This document shows, one piece after another, positions 16,136 to 22,880 of a stretch of 34,791 nt of DNA (positions are counted from its first letter, which is position 1; each line of letters begins with the position of its first letter). The notes beneath the pieces are model-generated. The model was not told where the DNA came from, searched no databases, and worked only from the letters and a program-made list of their open reading frames with translations. This DNA comes from an uncultured Bradyrhizobium sp. Lineage in GTDB: Bacteria > Pseudomonadota > Alphaproteobacteria > Rhizobiales > Xanthobacteraceae. The position numbers were made by a program, and so were the translations under genes. The DNA lies in the NCBI RefSeq assembly GCF_936928535.1, contig NZ_CAKZHY010000029.1, positions 1-34,791 on the forward strand. Direction: 5' to 3'.

Positions 16136-16930
16136 CTATTGACCGCGCCACTGCGGGGCGCGCTTGCTGAGGAAAGCATCGAGCCCTTCGCGAAAATCCT
16201 GGCTCGTGTAGCACATCAGGATGAGATCTTCGCCCTCGTCGCGCGTCAGCCGCCGTTGCAGGCGAGCGACCGCCTGCTTCGTCGCATTCAGCGTCAGCGG
16301 CGCATGGCTGGCAACGAGGCGCGCGACCTCGTCGGCGCGCATGTCGAGCGCGGCGAGATCGTCGACCACCTCGCCGAGCAACCCGATGCCGGCGGCCTCG
16401 GCAGCATCGACGAGGCGCGCAGTGAAGATCAGATCCTTGACCCGCGCGGCGCCGATCAGCGCCGTGAGACGGCTGACATTGGACATGGACAGGCAATTGC
16501 CGAGCGTCCGGGCGATGGGAAAGCCGATCCTGGTGCTTGATGTGCCGATGCGCAGGTCGCACGCCGCGGCAATGCCGGCCCCGCCGCCGGTGCAGAAGCC
16601 GTTGATGGCGGCGATCGTCGGCACGCGGCACTGCTCGAGCGTGGTCAGCACCCTGTCGATGCGGTTCTCGTAGTCGATCGAGTCCTGCGGCGTCCTGAAC
16701 TCGCGGAACTGGTTGATGTCGGTGCCCGAAGCAAAGGCCTTGTCGCCGGCCCCGCGCAGCACCAGCACCTTGATGGACCGGTCGTCGTTGGCCTGCTCGC
16801 AAATGGCCGCGAGCCGCTCGTACATGGCGAAGGTGAAGGCGTTGCGCGCCTGCGGGCGGTTGAAGGTGATCCGCCCGATCCAGTCCTTGCATTCAAAAAC
16901 GAGGTCGTTTGCCTCGACAGCCTGGTCCAT
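16136..16930 (-). CDS. crotonase-fold (enoyl-CoA hydratase/isomerase family) enzyme, non-canonical active site
   Basis: A 264-residue crotonase-superfamily protein with CoA-binding features (ITFNRPQARNAFT near the N-terminus, KAFASGTDINQF, and the oxyanion-hole loop GFCTGGGAGIAAACDLRI). Both classical hydratase glutamates are missing. The GGGxE position reads GGGAG (G119), and the xPE position reads GFPIARTLGNCLSMS (I139). It may therefore catalyse an isomerisation, hydrolysis, decarboxylation or C-C reaction rather than simple hydration. ATG 16930 is used; an upstream in-frame TTG at 16969 would lie inside an operator-like sequence. This is the first gene of the leftward operon, and one operator-like site falls within its 5' coding region. 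Confidence 0.85.
   Translation of the reverse strand: MDQAVEANDLVFECKDWIGRITFNRPQARNAFTFAMYERLAAICEQANDDRSIKVLVLRGAGDKAFASGTDINQFREFRTPQDSIDYENRIDRVLTTLEQCRVPTIAAINGFCTGGGAGIAAACDLRIGTSSTRIGFPIARTLGNCLSMSNVSRLTALIGAARVKDLIFTARLVDAAEAAGIGLLGEVVDDLAALDMRADEVARLVASHAPLTLNATKQAVARLQRRLTRDEGEDLILMCYTSQDFREGLDAFLSKRAPQWRGQ
16885..16898. promoter_or_regulatory. GntR operator-like site 3 (inside the crotonase gene)
   Basis: CCTTG-CATT-CAAAA matches the two intergenic sites in 12 of 14 positions, with only the outer two bases of the left arm differing. It is coding (FECK). Its centre lies 73 bp from site 1, about seven helical turns, so a looped or roadblock complex with the intergenic sites is possible. 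A chance match is also possible. Confidence 0.4.
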
Positions 16931-16957
16931 TTCCGCGATCCCATCTGTTTTTTGTAT

Positions 16958-16971
16958 TTTTGAATGCAAAA
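16958..16971. promoter_or_regulatory. GntR operator-like site 1
   Basis: TTTTG-AATG-CAAAA is a dyad with 5-bp arms around 4 bases, upstream of the crotonase ATG. It is the exact reverse complement of site 2 at 17020-17033, with centres 62 bp apart, about six helical turns. Placement between a divergent regulator and its presumed target operon, and the short A/T-rich dyad, fit a FadR/FCD-type GntR operator. Confidence 0.6.
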
Positions 16972-16987
16972 TTTGGGATTTTCAAGA

Positions 16988-16993
16988 TATAAT
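16988..16993 (+). promoter_or_regulatory. possible -10 box for the GntR gene
   Basis: TATAAT lies on the plus strand between operator-like sites 1 and 2, about 55 bases upstream of the GntR start. I see no clear -35 hexamer at 16-18 bases, so this is tentative. If real, site 2 would fall just after the transcription start and site 1 over the upstream promoter region, a layout that fits autorepression. Confidence 0.3.
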
Positions 16994-17019
16994 TACCTAA
17001 CTTTCGTCTATTGGATCAT

Positions 17020-17033
17020 TTTTGCATTCAAAA
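17020..17033. promoter_or_regulatory. GntR operator-like site 2
   Basis: TTTTG-CATT-CAAAA is the exact inverse of site 1 and lies 12 bases upstream of the GntR start codon. A repressor bound here would block the regulator's own ribosome site or promoter. Confidence 0.6.
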
Positions 17034-17045
17034 TAGAGATGCCCC

Positions 17046-17711
17046 ATGCTGCATGAGGAAGTCGTAGGCCGCATCCGCGACATTCTGCTCGACGGCGAGA
17101 TCCCGCCGGGCGCGCGGATTCCCGAGCGTGAATTGTGCGAGCGGCTCGAGATTTCGCGCACGCCGCTACGCGAAGCGCTCAAGGTGCTGGCGGCCGAAGG
17201 CCTGGTTCAGCTGCTGCCGCATCGCGGCTCGCGCGCGGCAAAGCTGACCGACAAGGACATGCGCGACCTGTTCGAGGTCTGCCAGGGCCTCGAGGCGCTG
17301 GCGGGCGAGCTCGCCTGCGAGCGCATCACCGATCGCAAGATTGCCGAGATCGCCGCCGCGCACGCGGCAATGGTGCAGCATTATCGCGAAGGCGATCTGC
17401 TTCAGTACTATCGCGGCAACCGCGCCATCCACGAGGGGATCGTCAACGCCGCCGGCAATCCCGTGCTCGCGGCGCTCTACGCAACGGTGACCGCGCGCAT
17501 CCGCCGTGCCCGCTACGTCACGCCGATGACGCCGCAGCGCTGGGCCCTCGCCGTCAGCGAGCACGAAGCCATCCTGAACGCATTGCAACGGCGCGACGGC
17601 GCCGGGCTTTCCCACATCCTGCGTGCGCATCTGCGCCACAAGCGCGAGGAGGTGCTGCAGGCGGGGTTTGCCGAGACGGAGACGAGCGAGCTCGCGCTGA
17701 AGATCGCGTGA
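17046..17711 (+). CDS. GntR-family regulator, FCD (FadR) subfamily
   Basis: A 221-residue regulator of normal size. The winged helix-turn-helix occupies about 1-70, with the GntR signature IPPGARIPERELCERLEISRTPLREALKVL followed by the wing GLVQLLPHRGSR. The C-terminal FCD domain (about 78-205) keeps the metal/effector-site histidines (NRAIHEGIV, SEHEAILNAL, RAHLRHK). The effector is probably the imported acid or its CoA ester. It is divergent from the crotonase-led operon, and matching dyads flank the shared promoter region, so it most likely represses that operon and itself. ATG 17046 lacks a strong ribosome site (AGAGA only). Confidence 0.92.
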   Translation: MLHEEVVGRIRDILLDGEIPPGARIPERELCERLEISRTPLREALKVLAAEGLVQLLPHRGSRAAKLTDKDMRDLFEVCQGLEALAGELACERITDRKIAEIAAAHAAMVQHYREGDLLQYYRGNRAIHEGIVNAAGNPVLAALYATVTARIRRARYVTPMTPQRWALAVSEHEAILNALQRRDGAGLSHILRAHLRHKREEVLQAGFAETETSELALKIA

Positions 17712-17729
17712 GGCGGCCTCCCTCGCCTG

Positions 17730-18665
17730 CTAAGCAGGGTTGCCAAACAGATCGCGCGTGATCGACCGCAGCCAGCGATGGGCGGGATCGCGATGATAGC
17801 GCTCATGCCAATATTGCGCGATCTCGATCCGCGGCAACGCAACCGGCGTCTTGAACACGGTCATCCCGAGCGGCTCGGCGATGATGGCGGCGAGATTGGC
17901 GGGTAACGTCGCAACCCCATCGGTTTGCGAAGCCACGATTGCCCCGGCGATAAAACTCGGCACCTGCAGCAGAACATTTGTCCGCGCGATCGCGCGCATC
18001 AGCACGCGCTGCGTCTCGAGATGGGCCGCATGGCCGGTCTCCGATGCGGCGATCAGGATATGTTTCTCGTCGAGAAATCCCCGCCGCGTGCGGGCCGCAG
18101 CCGGCCTTGGATGGCCCCGCCGAACGACGCTTGCATAGCCGTCCGAATAGAGCCGTTGGGAGCGAAGATGCCCGGCCGCGCGCGGCAAGGCGCCGAGCGC
18201 AAGGTCCGCCTCTCCAGACTCCAGCTTGAGCGCAAAGTGCCGGGAGTCGAGCGGTATCGCCCGCACCTGAGTACGCGGTGCGAGTTCAGTGAGCCGCGCG
18301 ACCAGGGGCGGCAGGAACCGCACCATGCCGACATCGGTCAAAAGCAGGCTGAAGGTCTTCTCGGATTTGGCGGGTTCGAACGGCAGCCGCTCCTGCCATA
18401 GCCGTTCGGCCATCTCGAGCAGAGCGCGGATTTGCACCGCCATCTCGACGGCGCGCGCCGTCGGCTGCACGCCGCTGCCGCGCCGCACGAACAGCGGATC
18501 GTCGAAACGCTGCCGCAACCGCGCCAGGAGCTTGCTGATCGCCGGCTGCGTGGTCTCGAGGCTCACGGCCGCGCGCGTGATGCTGCCCTCGCGGATCAGC
18601 GCGTCGAGCACGCGCAAATCCCGAAAGTCGATTCCGAAAGATTCCATTTTCGACATGTGAAACAT
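17730..18665 (-). CDS. LysR-family transcriptional regulator
   Basis: About 311 residues (up to 6 fewer if a later ATG, 18656 or 18647, is used). The N-terminal helix-turn-helix (LRVLDALIREGSITRAAVSLETTQPAISKLLARLRQRFDDPLFVRRGSGVQPT) is a textbook LysR domain. The effector domain follows (TFSLLLTDVGMVRFLPPLVARL, with SGEADLALGALP) and is of the NahR/DntR-like kind. The gene is convergent with the GntR gene (18 bases apart) and divergent from the NMT1-like binding-protein gene across ~87 bases, so that gene is the likely target. The inducer is unknown. No strong ribosome site separates the three possible starts. Confidence 0.9.
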   Translation of the reverse strand: MFHMSKMESFGIDFRDLRVLDALIREGSITRAAVSLETTQPAISKLLARLRQRFDDPLFVRRGSGVQPTARAVEMAVQIRALLEMAERLWQERLPFEPAKSEKTFSLLLTDVGMVRFLPPLVARLTELAPRTQVRAIPLDSRHFALKLESGEADLALGALPRAAGHLRSQRLYSDGYASVVRRGHPRPAAARTRRGFLDEKHILIAASETGHAAHLETQRVLMRAIARTNVLLQVPSFIAGAIVASQTDGVATLPANLAAIIAEPLGMTVFKTPVALPRIEIAQYWHERYHRDPAHRWLRSITRDLFGNPA

Positions 18666-18752
18666 TCTCTTGCGGCTATGGATCGAGTTTCGCGCTTTGC
18701 TATCTTGCCGTCAATCGAACGGCCGAACGGCCACGCGAACACGGAGGACGCC

Positions 18753-19628
18753 ATGACCAAATTCGTGATCGAACCTCACTTCCGCCTGCAGGAATGGGTG
18801 GCCGAGGAAAAAGGCTACTTCCGCGATGAAGGGCTCGACTACGAGTTCCGCGAGCTGATCCGCTCGACCGAGGGCCAGCACCACAACAAGGTCAATGAAG
18901 GCGCCTTCCAGAGCATCGAGAAGGGGCGGAAGGCCGACGTCAGCTGCGCCTGCCACTGGACCGTCAACGTCGCTGCCTCGAACGGTCACGCCAAGCTGTA
19001 CGCCGATGTCTATTCGGTCGCGCCGTCGGGCATCTTCGTTGCCGCGGATTCGAAGATCCGCACCCCCGCCGATCTTGCCGGCGTGCCGATCTCCGTCGGC
19101 TTCCAGTCAGGCAGCCACTATTCGACGATCCAGGCGCTCGAGCCGTATCTGGCGTCCGGCCAGATCAATCTCACCTTCGAGGACGGCATGCTGTTCCGCC
19201 GGATGGAGTTGCTGTTCGAAGGAAAGAGCGAGGCGGCCGCGTTGTTCAACGGCCCCTATTATTTCGCCGAGCAACTCGGCTATCGCAAGATCATCGACAC
19301 CACGTTCATGATCGCATCCATGATCAATGGCGATCCTGCGCCCGAGGACATCAAGCGCTATTTCCGCGCGCTGAAGAAGGCCCAGCGCGACATCGACCTG
19401 CGTCCCGAGCAGTACACGCACTACTACAAGAACGAATTCCCGGACCGCTTCCACGCCGCCATGGACACCAGGCGCTGGGGACCCGGCGAGCGCATCGTGT
19501 TCGAACCTTATTCGCGCGAGGTCTACGAGCAGTCCTTCGACTGGATCGAGCAGCACGGCATCTTCAAGGCCGGCACGATGGGCGATGGCAGCTACGACAA
19601 GGCGACGGTGGCGTTCGGCAGGATCTGA
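18753..19628 (+). CDS. NMT1/Thi5-like substrate-binding-fold protein without signal peptide
   Basis: A 291-residue protein with the periplasmic-binding fold of the NMT1/Thi5/ABC solute-receptor group. Blocks seen are FRLQEWVAEEKGYFRDEGLDYEF (shared with Thi5/SsuA types), PADLAGVPISVGFQSGSHYSTIQALEP and GKSEAAALFNGPYYFAEQLG. GGAGG lies 5 bases before ATG 18753. From this start there is no signal peptide, so the product is predicted to be cytoplasmic, and no ABC permease or ATPase gene accompanies it. A cysteine pair with histidine, C65-A-C67-H68-W, sits where a ligand or metal site could be. It could be an enzyme or a ligand sensor rather than a transport receptor; the function is unassigned. 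Confidence 0.8.
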   Translation: MTKFVIEPHFRLQEWVAEEKGYFRDEGLDYEFRELIRSTEGQHHNKVNEGAFQSIEKGRKADVSCACHWTVNVAASNGHAKLYADVYSVAPSGIFVAADSKIRTPADLAGVPISVGFQSGSHYSTIQALEPYLASGQINLTFEDGMLFRRMELLFEGKSEAAALFNGPYYFAEQLGYRKIIDTTFMIASMINGDPAPEDIKRYFRALKKAQRDIDLRPEQYTHYYKNEFPDRFHAAMDTRRWGPGERIVFEPYSREVYEQSFDWIEQHGIFKAGTMGDGSYDKATVAFGRI

Positions 19629-19646
19629 GCGCGCGAAGCCGCGCCG

Positions 19647-20375
19647 TCAGCACCCGAGCCTGTCGGCAATCCCGCCAAAATCCTTGGCGACGATGTCCCA
19701 GGCGCCGGTGGCTTCGAAATCGACCTTCTGCAACGGACCGTATTCGGTCGGCCGCGCCACGAACGCGGTCTTCAGCCCATATTTCTGCGCGGCGGCGAGA
19801 TCGCCGTTGTGGGCGGCCACCATCATCACCTGCTCCGGCTTCAGGCCGAGCAGCTTGGCCGCACCGAGATAGGTCTCGGGATCGGGCTTGTAGTGCTCGA
19901 ACAGTTCGGCGGACATGATGAGGTCCCAGGGCAGGCCTGCAAACTTCGCCATGTTGGTGAGCAGTGCGACGTTGCCGTTCGACAGCGGCGAGATCACGAA
20001 CTTCGTCTTCAGCCGCGTCAGGCCGGCGACACTGTCCGGCCAGGGATTGAGGCGGTGCCAGCCCTTGGTGAGATGGTCGAGATCGGCCTCGGTCAGGCCT
20101 TTGATCGAAAACTTCTCGACCAGCTTTTCGAGCGAGCGGCGGTGCAGTTCGTCCAGCATGACATAGCCGCGCTCGGGATGCTCGCGCACGTCCTGCATGG
20201 ACGCGACATACATGCCGCGCCAACCGTCGACGAGCGCGGTCCAGTCGGCACTGATGCCACGGCCCTTCCCCCACCACATGAAGTCAGTGATCAGGCTGGT
20301 GCGCCAGTCGACGACGGTGCCGAACACGTCGAAGATCAGGGCTTTGACGGCTGTCGTATCTGATGGTGTGCCCAT
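19647..20375 (-). CDS. type II haloacid dehalogenase (HAD superfamily)
   Basis: A 242-residue HAD hydrolase. The nucleophile motif is KALIFDVFGTVVDWR near the N-terminus, motif II is VISPLSNGN, motif III the lysine in ELFEHYKPDPETYLGAAKLLGL, and motif IV AAHNGDLAAAQKYGLKTAFV. This pattern matches (S)-2-haloacid dehalogenases, which release halide from 2-haloalkanoates through an aspartyl ester. Relatives of the same type also hydrolyse phosphoesters, so the substrate is not certain. ATG 20375 has GGAG 6 bases upstream; an in-frame start nine codons earlier overlaps that site. It is convergent with the NMT1-like gene, 18 bases apart. Confidence 0.88.
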   Translation of the reverse strand: MGTPSDTTAVKALIFDVFGTVVDWRTSLITDFMWWGKGRGISADWTALVDGWRGMYVASMQDVREHPERGYVMLDELHRRSLEKLVEKFSIKGLTEADLDHLTKGWHRLNPWPDSVAGLTRLKTKFVISPLSNGNVALLTNMAKFAGLPWDLIMSAELFEHYKPDPETYLGAAKLLGLKPEQVMMVAAHNGDLAAAQKYGLKTAFVARPTEYGPLQKVDFEATGAWDIVAKDFGGIADRLGC

Positions 20376-20527
20376 CCGAGTCTCCGATCGTTCGAGACGC
20401 AAGCGCCTCGGCCAAATTGCAGGGCTTTAAAGCACGATCGTCTATATGCAACAATAGCGATAGCCGGGCGCGCGTCCAAGACGAACAAGGTGGCAGACGT
20501 TGTCGATCGGGGTGGAGCGTACATGTC

Positions 20528-21715
20528 ATGACCAACCCAGTTGCATTCATATTGCTCGATGACAGCCACCTTCCAGACGAGGCGATTCTGATCCAGACAC
20601 TGCGCCGTCGTCATCCGGGTTTGCGATGGGACACCAGCCCGACCACGGCAAAGACGGACGGCGTCAGACTTATCCGCGCGGGCGATCACCTTATCGCAAT
20701 CCTCTTGATGCCCGCGCCCCTCCCTTTCGACCAGAGGCTCTGGCAGCAAGCCTCGTGGGTTTGGCCGGACGCGTTCGACGCCGTGGGAAGACACCGCGCA
20801 CATCTCATCGTCTCGATGATGGGGTCCGCCGTGGAGGGAACGAAAACACCCGAGCTGGACATCACTGAAAGCACGCGCAGGCTGACGGCCATTGTCGGCG
20901 GCATATGCGAAGCGCAGCCAGATTGCCTCGGCGTCGTCTGGAGCGGGAAAGTTGGCCGTTCTCGGGAGATGTGGTTGGAACAATCTCGGCGTGCATTCGA
21001 TCCTTATCCAGATCAGCCTTTCGGACTGTGGGTGGAGATCGTTCCCTTTCGTAGTGGTGATACCATCGGAGCCTATACGGTTGGATTGACCGCATTCACC
21101 GGCCGCGAGATCGAATTCGAGGTGGACGGACTGGATGAACGCACGGTGATCGGTCGCGTTGCCCAGATCTCGTCCTACCTGATCGCAAACGGGCTCGACG
21201 CAGCATTGCAGAGCGGCCAGGTGTTCGATGCCGACTCCGAGATCAATCATCGCGTCGGCGTGCTCCACCGCAATTCCCGCTTCAACCTCGGGCCGGTGAT
21301 TTCGTTCTCATCCGTTCAAGACCGATCTGGTAGGCTAAAGACCTACGAGATAATTTCAGCCCAGATTGCCCGCGATCATCCCCTCACGGTCATTTTGGAA
21401 AGAGTGGGGCTTTTCGATCCGACACAGTCTGAAAATCAGATCAAGTTACGGCCGGATCACTACGTTTCGGAAGCTCGTCTTGAGAGCTTCGATGAGGCGC
21501 TTTTGGGCGCGCTCTCCAAAATGATGGCAACCGATGCCTTTGCGGAGGCGGACACAAATGCGCGCCAGGCGCTGAAAAGCGGAAATATTGCGGCCGCAAG
21601 GTCCTTTCTTCAGCCTTGGGCCGAGGAAGTTGCGGCGCTTCAAGACGCGGTCAAGATCGGTCTTACCCTTTGCGACGTGTTCATGTTCTCGCCGGCGTCG
21701 CTTCGCGGTCTATAG
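20528..21715 (+). CDS. DUF4261-containing protein of unknown function
   Basis: A 395-residue protein. It resembles DUF4261 proteins in its N-terminal half (SWVWPDAFDAVGRHRAHLIVSMMG, then FGLWVEIVPFRSGDTIGAYTVGLTAFTGREIEFE). The C-terminal ~150 residues have no family I recognise. It has no signal peptide and no transmembrane helix, so it is probably cytoplasmic. GGAG lies about 10 bases before ATG 20528, a long spacing. Codon choice looks less GC-biased than in neighbouring genes (more A/T-ending codons), which hints at acquisition by transfer. It is a single-gene unit, divergent from the dehalogenase and convergent with glpX. Related DUF4261 proteins are found in many bacteria without known function. 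Confidence 0.7.
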   Translation: MTNPVAFILLDDSHLPDEAILIQTLRRRHPGLRWDTSPTTAKTDGVRLIRAGDHLIAILLMPAPLPFDQRLWQQASWVWPDAFDAVGRHRAHLIVSMMGSAVEGTKTPELDITESTRRLTAIVGGICEAQPDCLGVVWSGKVGRSREMWLEQSRRAFDPYPDQPFGLWVEIVPFRSGDTIGAYTVGLTAFTGREIEFEVDGLDERTVIGRVAQISSYLIANGLDAALQSGQVFDADSEINHRVGVLHRNSRFNLGPVISFSSVQDRSGRLKTYEIISAQIARDHPLTVILERVGLFDPTQSENQIKLRPDHYVSEARLESFDEALLGALSKMMATDAFAEADTNARQALKSGNIAAARSFLQPWAEEVAALQDAVKIGLTLCDVFMFSPASLRGL

Positions 21716-21751
21716 AAGACGCGCGATGGATTCGCACGGTCTCACGGCGCG

Positions 21752-21776
21752 GCGTTCGGCTGAACCAACCGAACGC
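21752..21776. terminator. hairpin between convergent DUF4261 and glpX genes
   Basis: GCGTTCGG (21752-21759) pairs with CCGAACGC (21769-21776) around a 9-base loop, midway between the two convergent stop codons. There is no clear T-run on either side, so it may be a weak bidirectional terminator or mRNA-end hairpin only. Confidence 0.4.
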
Positions 21777-21797
21777 GCCCGGGCGAACCTCCTCGTA

Positions 21798-22799
21798 TCA
21801 ATCCAGATGGAACTTGGCCAGTTCGCGGTGCTCGGCCTTGATGTAGCGCACGGTGCCGGTGACCGAGCGCATCACAACCGTCTCGGTCTCGATCACGCCG
21901 TCCTTGCGGAATTTCACGCCCGACAGCAGCGAGCCCGTGGTGACGCCGGTGGCGGCGAACAGGCAGTCGCCGCGCGCCATGTCCTCGATGCCGTAGATCA
22001 TCTTGGGATCGTTGACGCCCATCTTGGCCGCGCGTTCGATCTTCTCGCCGGAATCCAGGATCAGCCGGCACTGCATCTGGCCGCCAATGCAGCGCAGCGC
22101 CACCGCCGCGAGCACGCCTTCCGGAGCGCCGCCGGTGCCGAGATACATGTCGACGCCGGTGTTATCGGGATCGGCGCAGTGGATCACACCGGCGACGTCG
22201 CCATCGGTGATGAGACGCACGGCAGCGCCGGTCGAGCGCACGCTCTCGATGATGCTGGCGTGACGCGGACGGTCGAGCACGAGGACGGTGATCCCGTCCG
22301 GCTTGACACCCTTGGCCTTGGCGAGACGACGGACGTTATCGGCAGGGCTCGCATCGAGATCGACGACGCCCTTGTCGTAGCCGGGACCGATCGCGAGCTT
22401 CTGCATGTAGACGTCGGGGGCGTGCAGCAGCGTGCCGCCGTCGGCCATCGCCATGGTGGCGATCGAGCCCGGCATGTTCTTGGCGCACAGCGTGGTGCCT
22501 TCGAGCGGATCGACCGCGATGTCGACTTCCGGACCGGTGTTCATGCCGACTTTCTCGCCGATGAAGAGCATCGGCGCTTCGTCGCGCTCGCCCTCGCCGA
22601 TCACGATGGTGCCCTGGATCGGCAGCTTGTTGAGCTCGCGACGCATCGCGTCGACGGCGGCCTGGTCGGCAGGCTTCTCCTGCCCGTGACCGCGCAGCCG
22701 CGCAGACGACACTGCCGCCCGCTCCGTCACGCGCACGATCTCCAGCGTGAGAATGCGCTCGAGCAATGCGTGCGGAGGGACTTCAATATGGGTCGACAT
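21798..22799 (-). CDS. glpX: class II fructose-1,6-bisphosphatase
   Basis: A 333-residue GlpX-type enzyme, normal length, hydrolysing fructose-1,6-bisphosphate to fructose-6-phosphate in gluconeogenesis and, in autotrophs, the Calvin cycle. Signatures are the metal-site blocks IVIGEGERDEAPMLFIGE and VDIAVDPLEGTTLCAKNMPGSIA, the substrate-loop region ITDGDVAGVIHCA, and YLGTGGAPEGVLAAVALRCIGGQMQ. GGAG lies 7 bases before ATG 22799. It is the last gene of the leftward aminotransferase-hom-glpX series, 81 bases after hom. The pairing of hom and glpX is common in alphaproteobacteria. Confidence 0.96.
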   Translation of the reverse strand: MSTHIEVPPHALLERILTLEIVRVTERAAVSSARLRGHGQEKPADQAAVDAMRRELNKLPIQGTIVIGEGERDEAPMLFIGEKVGMNTGPEVDIAVDPLEGTTLCAKNMPGSIATMAMADGGTLLHAPDVYMQKLAIGPGYDKGVVDLDASPADNVRRLAKAKGVKPDGITVLVLDRPRHASIIESVRSTGAAVRLITDGDVAGVIHCADPDNTGVDMYLGTGGAPEGVLAAVALRCIGGQMQCRLILDSGEKIERAAKMGVNDPKMIYGIEDMARGDCLFAATGVTTGSLLSGVKFRKDGVIETETVVMRSVTGTVRYIKAEHRELAKFHLD

Positions 22800-22880
22800 C
22801 AGCTAACTCCTTCGAAGCGGTTTGGGCGGAAGTCTCCGCTCGCATTCAACTCGTAACACCCACAGTTCGTTCGAACCGTG

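Noticed and set aside
18432..18752. Upstream extension of the NMT1-like gene (107 extra codons)
   Set aside because: It runs through the divergent LysR gene and its promoter, is Arg/His-rich without a fold, and a good GGAGG site marks ATG 18753 as the start.
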